A DNA stretch of 64,000 nt from an uncultured bacterium. Its GTDB lineage: Bacteria > Bacillota > Clostridia > Lachnospirales > Lachnospiraceae. Position numbers and translations under genes: made by a program. Positions within the stretch are counted from its first letter, which is position 1, and each line of letters begins with the position of its first letter. Shown here piece after piece: positions 38,199 through 47,239 of the stretch. Location: the NCBI GenBank assembly GCA_947175015.1, contig CAMWLE010000002.1, positions 1 to 64,000 on the forward strand. Reading direction: 5' to 3'. Below the pieces are notes generated by a model, which did no database searches, had not been told where the DNA came from, and saw only the letters and a list, made by a program, of their open reading frames with translations.

Positions 38199-38909
38199 AT
38201 GAGGATAGAACGTGTGGATGACAAGACAGTGAAGTGTTTTTTGTCCAATGAAGAGTTGGAAGAGTACGATATTGACTATAAGGATTTTATTCTGCGCAGT
38301 GATAAGGCAAGAGAGATTGTGCAGGAGATTATTGAGCAGGCAGAGGAATTGGTGGGTTATAAGCCGCCGAAATTTGCATTTGATCTTCAGATTATGATGC
38401 TGCCTGACCAGGGCTTGATTCTCACCTTTTCCGAGAGGGACCCGGAGATTAAGGAAGGGGATCAGTTTATTGAATGTTTGAAGGAAATGAAGCGGATACT
38501 GCAAAGAACCCGAGAGAAGCTGGGGCAGGCAGGTAATGCGGAAACATTAGAGGCTCTGCCGGAAGCCGGTGTGGATAGTATGCAGGGCGGGGGCATGGCA
38601 TCCCGGAATCAGCAGGAAAACCGGCCGGGTTTTGCGGTGTTTGTCTTCTCCGATATTGGAAAGGTGATGGAATATGCGGCTGCTTTACCGTCTAACTTGC
38701 AGGTAGAGTCTGCATTGTATGAGATGAACGGGTTGTATTATTTGTATCTTCTGAAAGGGCGTGCCTCCTATGAGCGATACAGCAGGGCTTGTATTCAGGC
38801 ATTGGAATTTGGTGCCCTTTATGCGGCCCATGAAGATCAGGCATTGCAGTTAAGAGAGCATGGAGAATGTCTGATTGCGGAAAAGGCAGTGAAAAAGCTG
38901 CGGGGATAG
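38199..38909 (+). CDS. mecA: adaptor protein MecA
   Basis: ORF 38169..38909; likely start 38199 (MRIERVDDKTVKCFLSNEELEEYDI); acidic linker and conserved C-terminal domain. Confidence 0.88.
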   Translation: MRIERVDDKTVKCFLSNEELEEYDIDYKDFILRSDKAREIVQEIIEQAEELVGYKPPKFAFDLQIMMLPDQGLILTFSERDPEIKEGDQFIECLKEMKRILQRTREKLGQAGNAETLEALPEAGVDSMQGGGMASRNQQENRPGFAVFVFSDIGKVMEYAAALPSNLQVESALYEMNGLYYLYLLKGRASYERYSRACIQALEFGALYAAHEDQALQLREHGECLIAEKAVKKLRG

Positions 38910-38997
38910 TAGAGGATGTCATGATTTATGATGTGATGGAGCAGGCGGACTTGGCAGGACTGCTGTTACTATAATTAATGTTGTTACAGTGAATTTA

Positions 38998-39028
38998 AGG
39001 CTTCCAGGAGGTTTCTTGGGAGCCTTTT
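38998..39028 (+). terminator. intrinsic terminator after mecA
   Basis: aggcttcc ... gggagcctttttc. Confidence 0.75.
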
Positions 39029-39231
39029 TCTATGAAAAACAACGCTAATATGATATTAAAATTGTGTAGCAAAATTTTGAGATTTAAGGAAAACATATGG
39101 GAAAGTAAAAGTATATATGGTAGAATAATGTCCATATGTGATAGGTATTTCTGGCAGGAAACTTATGATATATGAAATAAAAAACAGAAGAATGTGGAAA
39201 ACGAAAGAATTGTAAGAAAGGGGAATTAAAA

Positions 39232-40983
39232 ATGGAGAAGAATTTTTTTGATATTGCAGTTGTAGGAGAGTCTATGTCTGGTAAAAGTACCTGGATAGCA
39301 AATTTGTATTCAGAAGAAATAACAGAAAAATTAACGGCTATTTTTCAACGAAATAATGAAGGACAGACGAAAATTGCAACACACTATATACTTGTTGAAG
39401 ATGAAACAGCGAAGTTGGTTGTAAGCGATATTGGCTGGAATAGGGAGGTGCTGGAAGAAAACAGGCAAAAGCAGCAGAAAGCGGCATTAAAAATATTAAG
39501 TGATTTTTTTGAAATTCAGGAATCGGATGAAATGACTGAAGTTTTGTGTAGCAATGTATGTAAAGACAAGCTTAAAAATATGGAGCCTGAAAACGTGTTG
39601 GAAATTATAATAAACAGTGAAGCGGTGTCAGAATCAGGTATCATTTCATTTATTGAGTTAACGGGTGGTGCGAGTAAGGAAGCATGCCAAATATTAAGAA
39701 GATATAAAACAAATCGTATTTGTATAAGGGATACAAGAGGATTTTTGGATGAAACAGAAGATAAAATGGTAAGTTTTCTGAAGCACAGCAAGAAAGAGCA
39801 AAATGAAAATAAAGAATACGAAAATCCGGAATTTTCAGTAGAGTGGAAGGAAGAAGATTATATACAAAAATTATTAGATGACAGAGGAATCTGTGGTATT
39901 GATGCTTGTGTATTTATGAGTATCGCAAATGCGAATGCATTAAATAAAAAGAATGTGAAGGGGATATATGGGCCGCTGATCAGGGAACTGCTCATGAAGT
40001 ATCCTACATTTCTGGTTCTGCGGGATACATCATTCACAAAGGAAATGGCAAAGGAAGAGAATAAGACTTATACTGAGGTTTGTGACGTAGTATTAAGTGA
40101 TGAATTTTTTTCCGGCTTTGATAGTATCAGGGATTTGCTGAATGAGTTTGGATTGAATGAACACTCATCAGATTATAAGGTAGAAATCGCACATAAGCAT
40201 TATAAGGAATTGTTATTAGCTAATATTGCACAAAAGAGATTAGATGAGGATGGTTATATTTATCGAAAAAGTGCAGTGGGTGTTTTGGATGAGGCTATTA
40301 AGGGTATCGTGAAATATTATGAAGATATTGATGAGGCAACAAAATGTATTAATAAAATCATGGGAAATCATTCAGATATTATGAAGGCTATATTTGATGA
40401 GTATTTTGACGGTGAGATGAGAGACTTGCAATGTAGATATTACAATAACCTGTATCGATATTTGCCAAATTATTTGGCAGGTAAAATACAGGGGGTATAT
40501 TATGGCGGGCTTGTAGGAGCCAGGGGCGGACTGACGACACCCAAAGTTGGAGGAGGTCATGTTGGAGATGCGGCAATTGATCTGATGGAAACAGCGTACG
40601 ACATTAAGGAATATATATATGGAAAATTAGTAGATAGTTTAACAAGTGAAATAGAAGATTATTGCAGAACAGTTTTACCTGAAGATGCTGATATCAATAT
40701 TGCGGTGTCGGGTATGAAGAAGAAAATTATCGAAAAAATGCAGCATGAATTAGATACAAATTTTGAACGGTTAAGTATAACGGGAAGAATGATTCCCAGA
40801 AAGTATTTACTTTGCGCATATCAAACAACTCGTGAAGATTTGGAGATAGATGAAAAATGTATAGGAAAGTATCTGAAAGAACTTGAAAGCAGATTTCCGG
40901 AACAGGAATGGGAAAGAGAAAGATGCAATGTATCAGCGCTGAAATATATTACCTGGCAGCTTATAAGAGAATCTTTTTCATAA
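39232..40983 (+). CDS. P-loop NTPase/GTPase-like protein of unknown function
   Basis: 583 aa; Walker A GESMSGKS, ICIRDTRGFLDE (G3-like DxxG), Gly-rich C-terminal segment; notably AT-rich. Confidence 0.7.
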   Translation: MEKNFFDIAVVGESMSGKSTWIANLYSEEITEKLTAIFQRNNEGQTKIATHYILVEDETAKLVVSDIGWNREVLEENRQKQQKAALKILSDFFEIQESDEMTEVLCSNVCKDKLKNMEPENVLEIIINSEAVSESGIISFIELTGGASKEACQILRRYKTNRICIRDTRGFLDETEDKMVSFLKHSKKEQNENKEYENPEFSVEWKEEDYIQKLLDDRGICGIDACVFMSIANANALNKKNVKGIYGPLIRELLMKYPTFLVLRDTSFTKEMAKEENKTYTEVCDVVLSDEFFSGFDSIRDLLNEFGLNEHSSDYKVEIAHKHYKELLLANIAQKRLDEDGYIYRKSAVGVLDEAIKGIVKYYEDIDEATKCINKIMGNHSDIMKAIFDEYFDGEMRDLQCRYYNNLYRYLPNYLAGKIQGVYYGGLVGARGGLTTPKVGGGHVGDAAIDLMETAYDIKEYIYGKLVDSLTSEIEDYCRTVLPEDADINIAVSGMKKKIIEKMQHELDTNFERLSITGRMIPRKYLLCAYQTTREDLEIDEKCIGKYLKELESRFPEQEWERERCNVSALKYITWQLIRESFS

Positions 40984-41101
40984 TACACAGTGGTGTACAC
41001 CGAAGCATTCCACTTGAAGAAAGACAGTATATGTGGTAGAATGGCTGACGGGTGGTATAAGACAACATCTCATGCCGCTGATTTCAGAAAAGAGAGAGGT
41101 A

Positions 41102-42151
41102 ATGGGAATGAATGCCTTGGAAACGGTTATTATTATCCCAGCATATCAGCCGGAAAATAAGATGATTCGTTTGATACAGGAGCTGCAGAAGACGGGATTT
41201 GAACGGATTTTGGTGGTGGATGATGGCAGCGGGCCGGAATATGCTGAGATTTTCCATGAGGCGGAAGCACTTGGATGTATGGTGGTACAGTATGAGATAA
41301 ATCAGGGAAAGGGTGCGGCAATTAAGACGGCGTTAGGTGAGGCCGCTGCAAAGTGGGGGAAGGAGCAGGGGTATATTACGGCGGATGCCGATGGACAGCA
41401 TTTGCCGAAAGATATTTTGAAAGTGGCTCAGGCACTTGTGCAGAAGCCGGATACTTTGATTATGGGAGTGAGGGATTTTGGCGGTGAGGATGTGCCGACC
41501 CGCAGCAGATTTGGAAACCGAATCACCAGTGTATTCTTCCGCCTGATCAGTGGGGTTGCCTGTCCGGATACACAGACCGGACTTCGAGGAATTCCCGCAC
41601 CGCTTTTGGAGCTGGCGCTTTCAGAAGAGGGGGAGCGGTATGAATATGAGATGAACTTCCTGATGGATGCAGTACGCAAGGCACCAATGGATATGGTGCC
41701 CATTGAGACAGTGTATGAAGAGAAGAACCGGACATCTCATTTTCGGCCTGTGGCGGATTCTATCCGGGTCTATGGAAGATTTGTACGGTTTTTGCTGGCA
41801 TCTCTGGCGGGGGCAGTGGTGGATTGTCTGCTGTTTGCACTGTTTACTTTGTTTTTGATGTTTGCGCAGACAGAGAAAATTTTCCTTGCCACAGCCATGG
41901 CCAGGGTGGGGTCAGGTATCGTTAATTTTCTGCTGAATCGACGTTTTAGTTTCCGAAGTCGTATGCCGGTGGGAGGGGAGATATTCCGGTATATGATACT
42001 GTTTCTGGGACAGATGTTGGTCAGTGCGGGACTGGTTTCGCTGTTGGCATACCTGCTGCCCATGCTTTTGGCGAAAGTGATTGTGGATACGATACTGTTT
42101 TTTCTTAGTTTCAGGATACAGAAAAACTGGGTTTTTGCGGCGGACAAATGA
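41102..42151 (+). CDS. GT2 dolichol-phosphate-mannose-synthase-like domain fused to a GtrA-like membrane domain
   Basis: ORF 41033..42151; VIIIPAYQPENKMIRLIQEL, VVDDGSG, ITADADGQH, C-terminal four-TM GtrA region. Confidence 0.88.
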   Translation: MGMNALETVIIIPAYQPENKMIRLIQELQKTGFERILVVDDGSGPEYAEIFHEAEALGCMVVQYEINQGKGAAIKTALGEAAAKWGKEQGYITADADGQHLPKDILKVAQALVQKPDTLIMGVRDFGGEDVPTRSRFGNRITSVFFRLISGVACPDTQTGLRGIPAPLLELALSEEGERYEYEMNFLMDAVRKAPMDMVPIETVYEEKNRTSHFRPVADSIRVYGRFVRFLLASLAGAVVDCLLFALFTLFLMFAQTEKIFLATAMARVGSGIVNFLLNRRFSFRSRMPVGGEIFRYMILFLGQMLVSAGLVSLLAYLLPMLLAKVIVDTILFFLSFRIQKNWVFAADK

Positions 42152-42242
42152 AGAAAAGCTAATATTTCTTATGACATGTCTGTGGATTTCTTTCGGAATT
42201 TTTTAGATTTTTCTGGGGGCATATTAAGAAAGGGATGCTATA

Positions 42243-42276
42243 CTAAAGCGTGTTTGAGAGGTCAAACACGCTTTAG
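42243..42276 (+). promoter_or_regulatory. 15-bp perfect-stem hairpin upstream of the glycosyltransferase gene, just after a TATACT -10-like box
   Basis: CTAAAGCGTGTTTGA-gagg-TCAAACACGCTTTAG; upstream atgctatact. Confidence 0.7.
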
Positions 42277-42314
42277 ATTTATAGTTATAACATGTATGGG
42301 AAGGTGAATGTGCA

Positions 42315-44054
42315 ATGAATATCTTGATATTGACTGGAAAATTTGGTATGGGTCATTGGAGTGCCTCTCAGTCACTTCGGCAACAACTGCTGCACAGTTT
42401 CCCTGATGCAAGGGTGGAGGTGGAGGATTTTCTTACTTATGCAATGCCAAATCTCGCCGAAACTATGTATAAAGGATTCAATATGGTGGTGACTTATGGA
42501 AGCCATCTGTTTAATGCATATTATAAAATGACTGCTATGGGGCATCCTGATGCCAGGCCGCCCTTTGAAGGGTTACTTTTGGATAAGTTGGCGGAGTTGC
42601 TGCATCAATATCAACCGGATGCGGTAATCGCAACGCATCCTTTGTGTGCCCAGTTGGTGTCGCGATTGAAGGAACAAGCGCGGGGGAAGGGAGCGTATGG
42701 TCTGGATCTGCCTTTGATTACTTGTGTTACGGATGTGAGTTCGCATCCGGAATGGATCAATCAGAACACGGATTGCTATTTGGTTGCCAGCAGAGAAGTT
42801 CGTCAGGAATTGGTGAAGAAGGGAGTGGAACCTTCGCTGATATGTGTCACCGGGATTCCGGTAAGGGAAGAGTTTCGTCATTTAGAACGCTGTGGAATGC
42901 AGGATGAAGAAGCAGAAGAAAATGGGGGTTCTGCCGCGAACAATGCAGAACCGGAGAGCATAAAGCAGAGAATGGCTTCTGCCGTGAATCCTGTCAGCTC
43001 GGAAAGTGCAAAGTCAGGGGAGGATTTTGTAAAGTGTAATGTCGGAACGGAAAATACAAAGGTAAAAGAACCTTCTATCCATGATTGTTATAGAATGGAT
43101 AGTATAAAAACAAAGGAAGAAAAAAGTGATGCTTCCTTGAGCCGTCATGGAGTAGAAAATGGAAAGGCAGCCAGGAATGTTTCTTCAGCTCATTATGGAA
43201 TGAAGAGTGAGGGGGCAAGTGAAAGTCTCTCCTGGGCGTCTTGTGACAGGAAAGGCGCAGTGGCAAATAAATATGTGCTTTCGGACAGTTGTGGAAAAAT
43301 CAGTACACAAGTGAAGTGCCTGTCTCTATTTCCAACCATAGCGGCAGCGGTACAAGGACAGAACACAATCGTTCCCAAAGATAATAGAAGAGGGAAAAAG
43401 CGGGAAGTACTGATTATGGGAGGCGGCTTGGGGCTTTTGCCTAAGTCGGACGATTTCTATGATTCTCTTAACAGTTTGCCTGATACCCACATTACGATCA
43501 TTACGGGACATAACATGAAATTGCGCAGACGTCTTGAGGGACGGAAGTGCCTTGAGGGGGACATAGACCAAGATAGGCACAAAGACCAGGAAGAAGACAC
43601 AGACCAAGGTAGATGCAAAGACCAAGATAGGCGCAAACGCCAAGATAGGCGTAAACGCCAAAGTAGGCGCAAACGCCAAAATAGGCGTTGGGAAAATATT
43701 GAGGTGGTGGGTTATACCAACAAAGTGTGGGAATATATGTCACGAGCAGATTTGATTGTGACAAAGCCAGGGGGAATTACATTGTTTGAAACTATTTTTG
43801 CACAGGTTCCCATCTTGACATGGCCGCCTACATTACAGCAGGAAAAGGGCAATGCTTGTTGGCTTATGGAGGAAGGCATTGGCTGGGTAGCGGAAAATAA
43901 GAATTGTGTGGAAGAGATTCGGGAGATTCTCATGGATGATGAGCGGTTGTCCAGGGCACGATATCGGATGGGACAGTTGAAGGAGCAAATGAAGGCGGAG
44001 AGCTTAAACGGATTGATGGAAGTCATTGCTAAGAGTCAGGGGGCAGCCGTTTGA
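42315..44054 (+). CDS. MGDG-synthase/MurG-like (GT28-type) processive glycosyltransferase with two large insertions
   Basis: 579 aa; N-terminal GKFGMGHWSASQSL and C-terminal VVGYTNKVWEYMSRADLIVTKPGGITLFE; insertions at about 42895-43395 and 43535-43694. Confidence 0.85.
   Translation: MNILILTGKFGMGHWSASQSLRQQLLHSFPDARVEVEDFLTYAMPNLAETMYKGFNMVVTYGSHLFNAYYKMTAMGHPDARPPFEGLLLDKLAELLHQYQPDAVIATHPLCAQLVSRLKEQARGKGAYGLDLPLITCVTDVSSHPEWINQNTDCYLVASREVRQELVKKGVEPSLICVTGIPVREEFRHLERCGMQDEEAEENGGSAANNAEPESIKQRMASAVNPVSSESAKSGEDFVKCNVGTENTKVKEPSIHDCYRMDSIKTKEEKSDASLSRHGVENGKAARNVSSAHYGMKSEGASESLSWASCDRKGAVANKYVLSDSCGKISTQVKCLSLFPTIAAAVQGQNTIVPKDNRRGKKREVLIMGGGLGLLPKSDDFYDSLNSLPDTHITIITGHNMKLRRRLEGRKCLEGDIDQDRHKDQEEDTDQGRCKDQDRRKRQDRRKRQSRRKRQNRRWENIEVVGYTNKVWEYMSRADLIVTKPGGITLFETIFAQVPILTWPPTLQQEKGNACWLMEEGIGWVAENKNCVEEIREILMDDERLSRARYRMGQLKEQMKAESLNGLMEVIAKSQGAAV
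43566..43691 (+). repeat. in-frame 18-bp tandem repeat (7 units) within the glycosyltransferase gene
   Basis: Hexapeptides DQDRHK/DQEEDT/DQGRCK/DQDRRK/RQDRRK/RQSRRK/RQNRRW. Confidence 0.93.
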
Positions 44055-44056
44055 AA

Positions 44057-44211
44057 GAGATCATTTTGGAATTCGGAACGAGTGTCTGCCATGGTGACAA
44101 GGAAGCAACAGTGAGAGGTTATTTTTAGATTTGGAATGAGTGCCCGCAAGAGTGGACAGAGCAGCAGTTGAAAAGAGATCGTTTTGAATTTGAAATGGAA
44201 ATCCGCCGGCG
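44057..44211 (+). repeat. degenerate 58-60 bp tandem repeat (about 2.6 units) between glycosyltransferase and flippase genes
   Basis: gag(a/g)t(c/t).tttt..a.tt.g.aa.ga.tg.c.gcc pattern starting at 44057, 44115 and 44175. Confidence 0.6.
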
Positions 44212-44229
44212 GCGGGGGGAGGTAGCAGT

Positions 44230-45348
44230 ATGATGCAGGGAAAGAAAAACTGGTTGGGATTGTTGTTGATGGCGGTGCTTATGGGGGTGACGGGCACAGT
44301 ATTGCTCAAGGGTCAGCCAGTCAGCCTGTTGGTGGCCAGTATGAAACATCTGAAGCCGCAGTTTCTATTGTTGGGACTTTTGATGATGTTGGGATTTGTG
44401 GGGTGTGAGGCATTGTGCAGTTATCAAATCCTGGGCAGATTAGGACATAAGGTTCCCTATCGTCATTGTCTGGGATATTCCTTTGTGGGATTCTATGTGA
44501 GTTCTATTACACCTTCTGCTACGGGAGGGCAGCCGGCACAGATATACTATATGAGTAAAGATCAGATTCCGGCAGCCCACGGAGCGTTGAACATGATGCT
44601 GATTGCCTCTTGTTATCAGGTTGCTACCTTGCTGTGGGGAGGGGGAATCTGGTTTGGTGTTCCGGCTGTCCGTGACCGGATGGACGGCGGACTGGGACTT
44701 TTACTGCTCTACGGAGCCGGTATGATGGTTCTGCTCACGGTGGGCATGGTGATGGTAATGTTTTTGCCGGGCCCCACACGGCGTATTTGCGAAGGCGTGT
44801 TGTCCGTGCTTACCAGAACTCGCATTCTTCGCAATCCGGAATCTGCTCATGAGAAGCTGGAGCATCAGTTGTCCGAGTATGCCAGGGGCGCAGACTGTGT
44901 GAAACATAATCCCGGCCTGGTGCTGCGTGTGCTGGTGCTGTGTCTGATTCAGCTTGGGCTGGCTTTTTCCGTACCCTGGGCGGTGTATCTTGCATTCGGG
45001 TTAAATGGGAGTAGTTGGCTTCAGGTTGCGGGTGTGCAGGCACTGTTGACATTGGCAGTGTGCAATCTGCCTCTGCCGGGTGCGGTGGGCGCTGCTGAGG
45101 GAGGCTTTGTGTCCGCATTTGTATCTATATTCGGTGAAAGTATGGTAACACCGGCAATGCTGATTTCCAGAGGAATCAGTTTCTATATGTTTCTGCTGGT
45201 GAGCTTTGTGGTGGCGATAGCTGTGCATCTGCGTACCAGCCGTGAGGCCAGGGAACGTGCGCTGGAGGAAATGATGGCAAACCAGACAGGCACGAGAGTG
45301 AAGGCAGTGCGTAAATACTTAAGTGCCAGAGCAGAAGGGGAAATATAG
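44230..45348 (+). CDS. lysylphosphatidylglycerol synthase TM region/flippase-like family (YbhN-like) membrane protein
   Basis: 372 aa, many TM; SSITPSATGGQPAQIYYM and LPLPGAVGAAEGGF motifs. Confidence 0.85.
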   Translation: MMQGKKNWLGLLLMAVLMGVTGTVLLKGQPVSLLVASMKHLKPQFLLLGLLMMLGFVGCEALCSYQILGRLGHKVPYRHCLGYSFVGFYVSSITPSATGGQPAQIYYMSKDQIPAAHGALNMMLIASCYQVATLLWGGGIWFGVPAVRDRMDGGLGLLLLYGAGMMVLLTVGMVMVMFLPGPTRRICEGVLSVLTRTRILRNPESAHEKLEHQLSEYARGADCVKHNPGLVLRVLVLCLIQLGLAFSVPWAVYLAFGLNGSSWLQVAGVQALLTLAVCNLPLPGAVGAAEGGFVSAFVSIFGESMVTPAMLISRGISFYMFLLVSFVVAIAVHLRTSREARERALEEMMANQTGTRVKAVRKYLSARAEGEI

Positions 45349-45356
45349 TCTGGTGT

Positions 45357-46187
45357 CTAGGTTCTTGCATTCATGAGATTACTGGAGGAATATCTTCTCA
45401 GGCCCCGGTAGAAGGTAAATATCGCCGCTGTCAGAAGTAAGAACATAAAGCCTAGTACAATAAACAGTTGACCCACATCAAAATTTACCATAAGATGTAC
45501 CGGCAGGTAAATGGACATGCCTGTGGGAATAATCAGGTAGAGGAGAAATTTTACCGCGCCTTTAAAGATACCATCCGGATAGGTGGAAAAGTTTACCATG
45601 CTGCTCACCAGGTTGTTCCCAACCATGTCTGCCCGCACGAACCAGAAGGAAAAACTTCCCATAAGCAGGGCATAGGCTGTCAAAATAGTTGCTCCGGTTA
45701 CTGTAAATAGCAGGAATAATAGAAGGTTCCGGAAGCTGAAGCAGAAAATACACAGGATGCACAGCCCATATAAAAGGTCTCCAATGGAGGAAGTGCTGGT
45801 GGCCGAAGTCATGACACCCAACAGAACATTTTTCGGCTGCACCAGATAAGAATCCAGTTTGCCGTTTATAATCAGTTCGGAGAGGGAAAATACCCGGGCG
45901 AACAGAAGATGGGCCAGACCATAGCTGCTGGCAGACAGGGCCCACTGCAGCATAACCTCGCGCAAGGTATAACCGCCGATGTCTTCTTTCAGACGAAATA
46001 AAATAATCCATTGTATCAGGAAAGCGGCATTGTTGAGCATCATAAAGATGATATTGGTAAGGAATGTGACTCTGTTGAGCATCCCACGCATAATATTGTA
46101 TTTGACGGAGAGCATACATACCTGTAGTTGGTTTTTAACCGTTGTTATCGTATTAATTCTTTTTGACATATTAATTTTCGTTATCAT
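45357..46187 (-). CDS. ABC-2 type transporter permease subunit
   Basis: 276 aa, six TM-like segments, co-directional with the next permease and ATPase. Confidence 0.8.
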   Translation of the reverse strand: MITKINMSKRINTITTVKNQLQVCMLSVKYNIMRGMLNRVTFLTNIIFMMLNNAAFLIQWIILFRLKEDIGGYTLREVMLQWALSASSYGLAHLLFARVFSLSELIINGKLDSYLVQPKNVLLGVMTSATSTSSIGDLLYGLCILCIFCFSFRNLLLFLLFTVTGATILTAYALLMGSFSFWFVRADMVGNNLVSSMVNFSTYPDGIFKGAVKFLLYLIIPTGMSIYLPVHLMVNFDVGQLFIVLGFMFLLLTAAIFTFYRGLRRYSSSNLMNART

Positions 46188-46188
46188 G

Positions 46189-46980
46189 TTAACCTCCGTT
46201 GACGTATAATTTTTTTACTCCCTTTCCATAGAGAAAGAACATGAGGAGGATACCTAATCCCAAATATAGAACTTGTGCCAGAAGAATTTCCAGATATTTA
46301 TCCATCTGAAAATCTACCAGCAGTTTTGCCGGACCATAGCAAACTGTGTAGATAGGTGTCAGCTTTAGAAGCGGTTGTAATGTTTCGGGAAATATTTCCA
46401 CAGGGAATATGGTTCCAATCACCAGTATCAGTTTGTCATAGATCCATTGGAAGGGATTGGAGTCTTCAATCCAGAAGGAAATCAGGCTGATGCACAGTTT
46501 GAAGACTCCCTGGATGGTGATGCCAAGGATGACACTGGGAATTGCCGCAAGCAATGTGATGATATGAAAATCCGGCAGACGGCCAACCATGATTACACCA
46601 ACCGCTGCGGCGAATACGGCATAAATGGGCAGCCGTATACTCCATTCACCAGTATATTTTGTCAGTATATACAGGGTATAGTGATAAGGTTTATTCATCA
46701 GATAGGCGATATTACCGCCTTTGATATCCGCGGTAACCTGATTGGTTACGGTGGCTGTCCTGGTGCCGAACCAGATGGTTTCGGTTATCATCACATACCA
46801 TATCATCTGCTGTCTGGAATATCCGGCGATCAGATCGGCGGGATTGCTGTACATATAATTCCAAAGCTGCATTAAAATAAATACAATCATAAAATAAGTG
46901 ATAAATCCCATGATGACGTTCATGGCATATTGTAGATTTTCCATAAGTATGGAGCGGTAAATAACCGCATATTTTCTCAT
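46189..46980 (-). CDS. ABC-2 type transporter permease subunit
   Basis: 263 aa polytopic; YRSILMENLQYAMNVIMGFITYFMIVF; next to ATPase. Confidence 0.8.
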   Translation of the reverse strand: MRKYAVIYRSILMENLQYAMNVIMGFITYFMIVFILMQLWNYMYSNPADLIAGYSRQQMIWYVMITETIWFGTRTATVTNQVTADIKGGNIAYLMNKPYHYTLYILTKYTGEWSIRLPIYAVFAAAVGVIMVGRLPDFHIITLLAAIPSVILGITIQGVFKLCISLISFWIEDSNPFQWIYDKLILVIGTIFPVEIFPETLQPLLKLTPIYTVCYGPAKLLVDFQMDKYLEILLAQVLYLGLGILLMFFLYGKGVKKLYVNGG

Positions 46981-46997
46981 TTATTTTTCCTCCTATT

Positions 46998-47233
46998 CCA
47001 GTGCCGTCCCTACGCTCCAACGCCCTTACATGGAAGAAATTTGCATCTGCAAAGTGCGCATCTGAAAATTTCTTCCGGGCGTTTCCGCTGCGGGACTGAT
47101 TCCCAGTGCCGTCCCTACGCTCCAACGCCCTTACATGGAAGAAATTTGCATCTGCAAAGTGCGCATCTGAAAATTTCTTCCGGGCGTTTCCGCTGCGGGA
47201 CTGATTCCCAGTGCCGTCCCTACGCTCCAACGC
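46998..47233. repeat. 105-bp tandem repeat (2 full units plus about 26 bp of a third) between ABC ATPase and permease genes
   Basis: ccagtgccgtccctacgctccaacgc recurs at 46998, 47103 and 47208; each unit carries aagaaattt/aaatttctt inverted arms. Confidence 0.95.
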
Positions 47234-47239
47234 TCCATT

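Noticed and set aside
43566-43691. Possible CRISPR array
   Set aside because: 18-bp units are contiguous with no spacers and are in frame within a CDS.
43326-43764. Minus-strand ORFs with LAFTPILAFAPILVFASTLV-like repeats
   Set aside because: Antisense translations of the 18-bp repeat in the glycosyltransferase gene.
46712-47230. 172-aa minus-strand ORF containing the ERRDGTGNQSRSGNARKKF repeat
   Set aside because: Open only because the 105-bp unit is a multiple of 3; it runs out of frame into the annotated permease, so it is more likely a repeat artefact than a protein.
46998-47233. Possible CRISPR or insertion sequence
   Set aside because: No unique spacers, no transposase, no flanking target duplication seen; better explained as a tandem-duplicated small repeat.
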